DNA from: Desulfobulbaceae bacterium UBA2775 | GTDB taxonomy: Bacteria > Desulfobacterota > Desulfobulbia > Desulfobulbales > Desulfocapsaceae | Reading direction: 5' to 3' | Length of the DNA: 16,110 bases | Assembly (NCBI GenBank): GCA_002352445.1 | Contig: DEIL01000279.1 | Coordinates: 1-16,110, forward strand | Part shown: positions 15,785 through 16,110 of the stretch, one piece after another | How positions within the stretch are numbered: position 1 is the first letter of the stretch | Layout: every line of letters begins with the position of its first letter | The notes under the pieces: model-generated | The model's database searches: none | What the model saw: the letters and a program-made list of their open reading frames with translations, nothing else | What the model was told of the DNA's origin: nothing | Translations under genes and position numbers: made by a program

Positions 15785-15800
15785 GCTACCAATTGGTAAC
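15785..15800. promoter_or_regulatory. Distal dyad site of a pair
   Basis: GCTACCAATTGGTAAC contains a perfect 12-bp palindrome (15787-15798). It lies 32 bp, about three helical turns, from its partner site, so two dimers would bind on the same DNA face. Its centre is about 118 bp upstream of the predicted start, the usual distance for an enhancer-binding protein. Confidence 0.52.
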
Positions 15801-15847
15801 ACTGCTGGTTGTTTGTGATAATTTCAGCAGACCAAATCTGTGTTTTT

Positions 15848-15868
15848 GTCATTTCCGTGCAGGCGGGA
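15848..15868 (+). repeat. Dispersed palindromic-repeat fragment
   Basis: GTCATTTCCGTGCAGGCGGG is a near match to the core arm of the 2535-2677 element, followed at 15886-15893 by the ATCCAGTG also seen near the copy at 57-81. The second arm is missing, so it is likely a decayed copy between the last gene and the operon's regulatory region. Confidence 0.55.
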
Positions 15869-15903
15869 CAGAAGCGCAAACTCTGATCCAGTGTTATAAA
15901 CTA

Positions 15904-16110
15904 TTAAAACCAGGCATCTTCATAAACTCTTTCTGAATTATCTATAAACCCACTCGTCTGAAAAGTAGCAGTCTCTTCCCTTCCATCCTGGTAGAGAATT
16001 GTCATCTCTGAACGAACAGCTGTTGATCCGTCCCACTGTTTGGGAAGCAGGATCGGTGGGTTATTTGTCCACCTCCTGCCGTTGGTAACCATAACTTCAG
16101 TTGTTATAGT
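15904..16110 (-). CDS. 3' end of an unidentified gene (runs off the window)
   Basis: An open minus-strand frame reaches the window edge without a stop and ends at TAA (15906-15904), giving at least 68 C-terminal residues. A Met codon at 16092 has no ribosome binding site, and the frame continues upstream of it, so the real start is outside. The visible part is polar, with alternating strand-like segments (SEMTILYQDGREETATFQTS) and no membrane helix, heme motif or known signature. It may be the end of a beta-rich domain. I do not recognise the family. Confidence 0.5.
   Translation of the reverse strand, partial: TITTEVMVTNGRRWTNNPPILLPKQWDGSTAVRSEMTILYQDGREETATFQTSGFIDNSERVYEDAWF

Noticed and set aside
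15785..15800. Reading the TACCAATTGGTA palindrome as a terminator for the gene at the right edge
   Set aside because: It lies more than 100 bp past that gene's stop, has no loop or T tract, and has a matching partner site, which fits an operator better.
1..16110. CRISPR arrays, tRNA/rRNA genes, transposases or phage genes
   Set aside because: No regularly spaced repeats, cloverleaf-like sequences or such proteins were seen. The only mobile-like sequences are the short palindromic repeats.

Overview
The window looks like a chromosomal segment of a Gram-negative, anaerobically respiring bacterium, most likely of the sulfate-reducer/Desulfobacterota type (a Desulfobulbales-like genome would fit). 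This rests on the multiheme cytochrome operon, the NrfC/NrfD-type quinol module, a predicted sigma-54 promoter, and dispersed GTCATTCCCGCGCAGGCGGG-type repeats. The taxonomic call is inference: there is no rRNA or marker gene here.

Left part (1-8377). A class I glutamine amidotransferase (283-987, +) converges on a minus-strand carbohydrate or uptake region. In the direction of transcription this holds an Fsr-like MFS exporter (8377-7202), a periplasmic binding protein (7049-6024), a fused double-domain permease (5983-3893), an ABC ATPase (3810-2731), a 143-bp palindromic repeat element, and an FGGY kinase (2432-1002). The ABC system has the architecture of Fe3+-type transporters. However, its binding protein has no Tyr-Tyr iron pair and carries a His-Asp...Glu pattern with the spacing I recall for the sugar-phosphate binder AfuA. 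The kinase resembles glycerol kinase but lacks its glycerol-binding Arg. Together they may import and process a phosphorylated or unusual polyol or sugar rather than iron and glycerol.

Middle (8378-11205). A divergent promoter region leads into a membrane-bound sensor phosphatase (periplasmic sensor, HAMP, SpoIIE/PP2C; 8488-10305, +). It converges on a DUF3820 protein (10535-10317) and a small secreted protein of unknown function (11158-10559), both on the minus strand.

Right part (11239-15575, minus strand). This is a respiratory operon: a membrane-anchored tetraheme cytochrome c, a Tat-signal four-cluster ferredoxin of the NrfC type, an NrfD-type quinol-handling membrane protein, and an octaheme cytochrome c of the hydroxylamine oxidoreductase (HAO) fold. 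It reads as an Nrf-like chain in which an HAO-type enzyme replaces pentaheme NrfA: quinol to NrfD, to the FeS protein, to the tetraheme cytochrome, to the octaheme enzyme in the periplasm. The likely substrate is nitrite, hydroxylamine or another small N-oxide. The FeS protein has Asp where the fourth Cys of its first cluster motif should be. Upstream lie a GG-N10-GC sigma-54-like promoter and two near-identical dyad sites 32 bp apart at about -86 and -118, a layout expected for an enhancer-binding activator. A rho-independent terminator follows the octaheme gene and runs directly into the ribosome binding site of the next gene. The window ends in the 3' part of an unidentified gene (15904-16110, minus).
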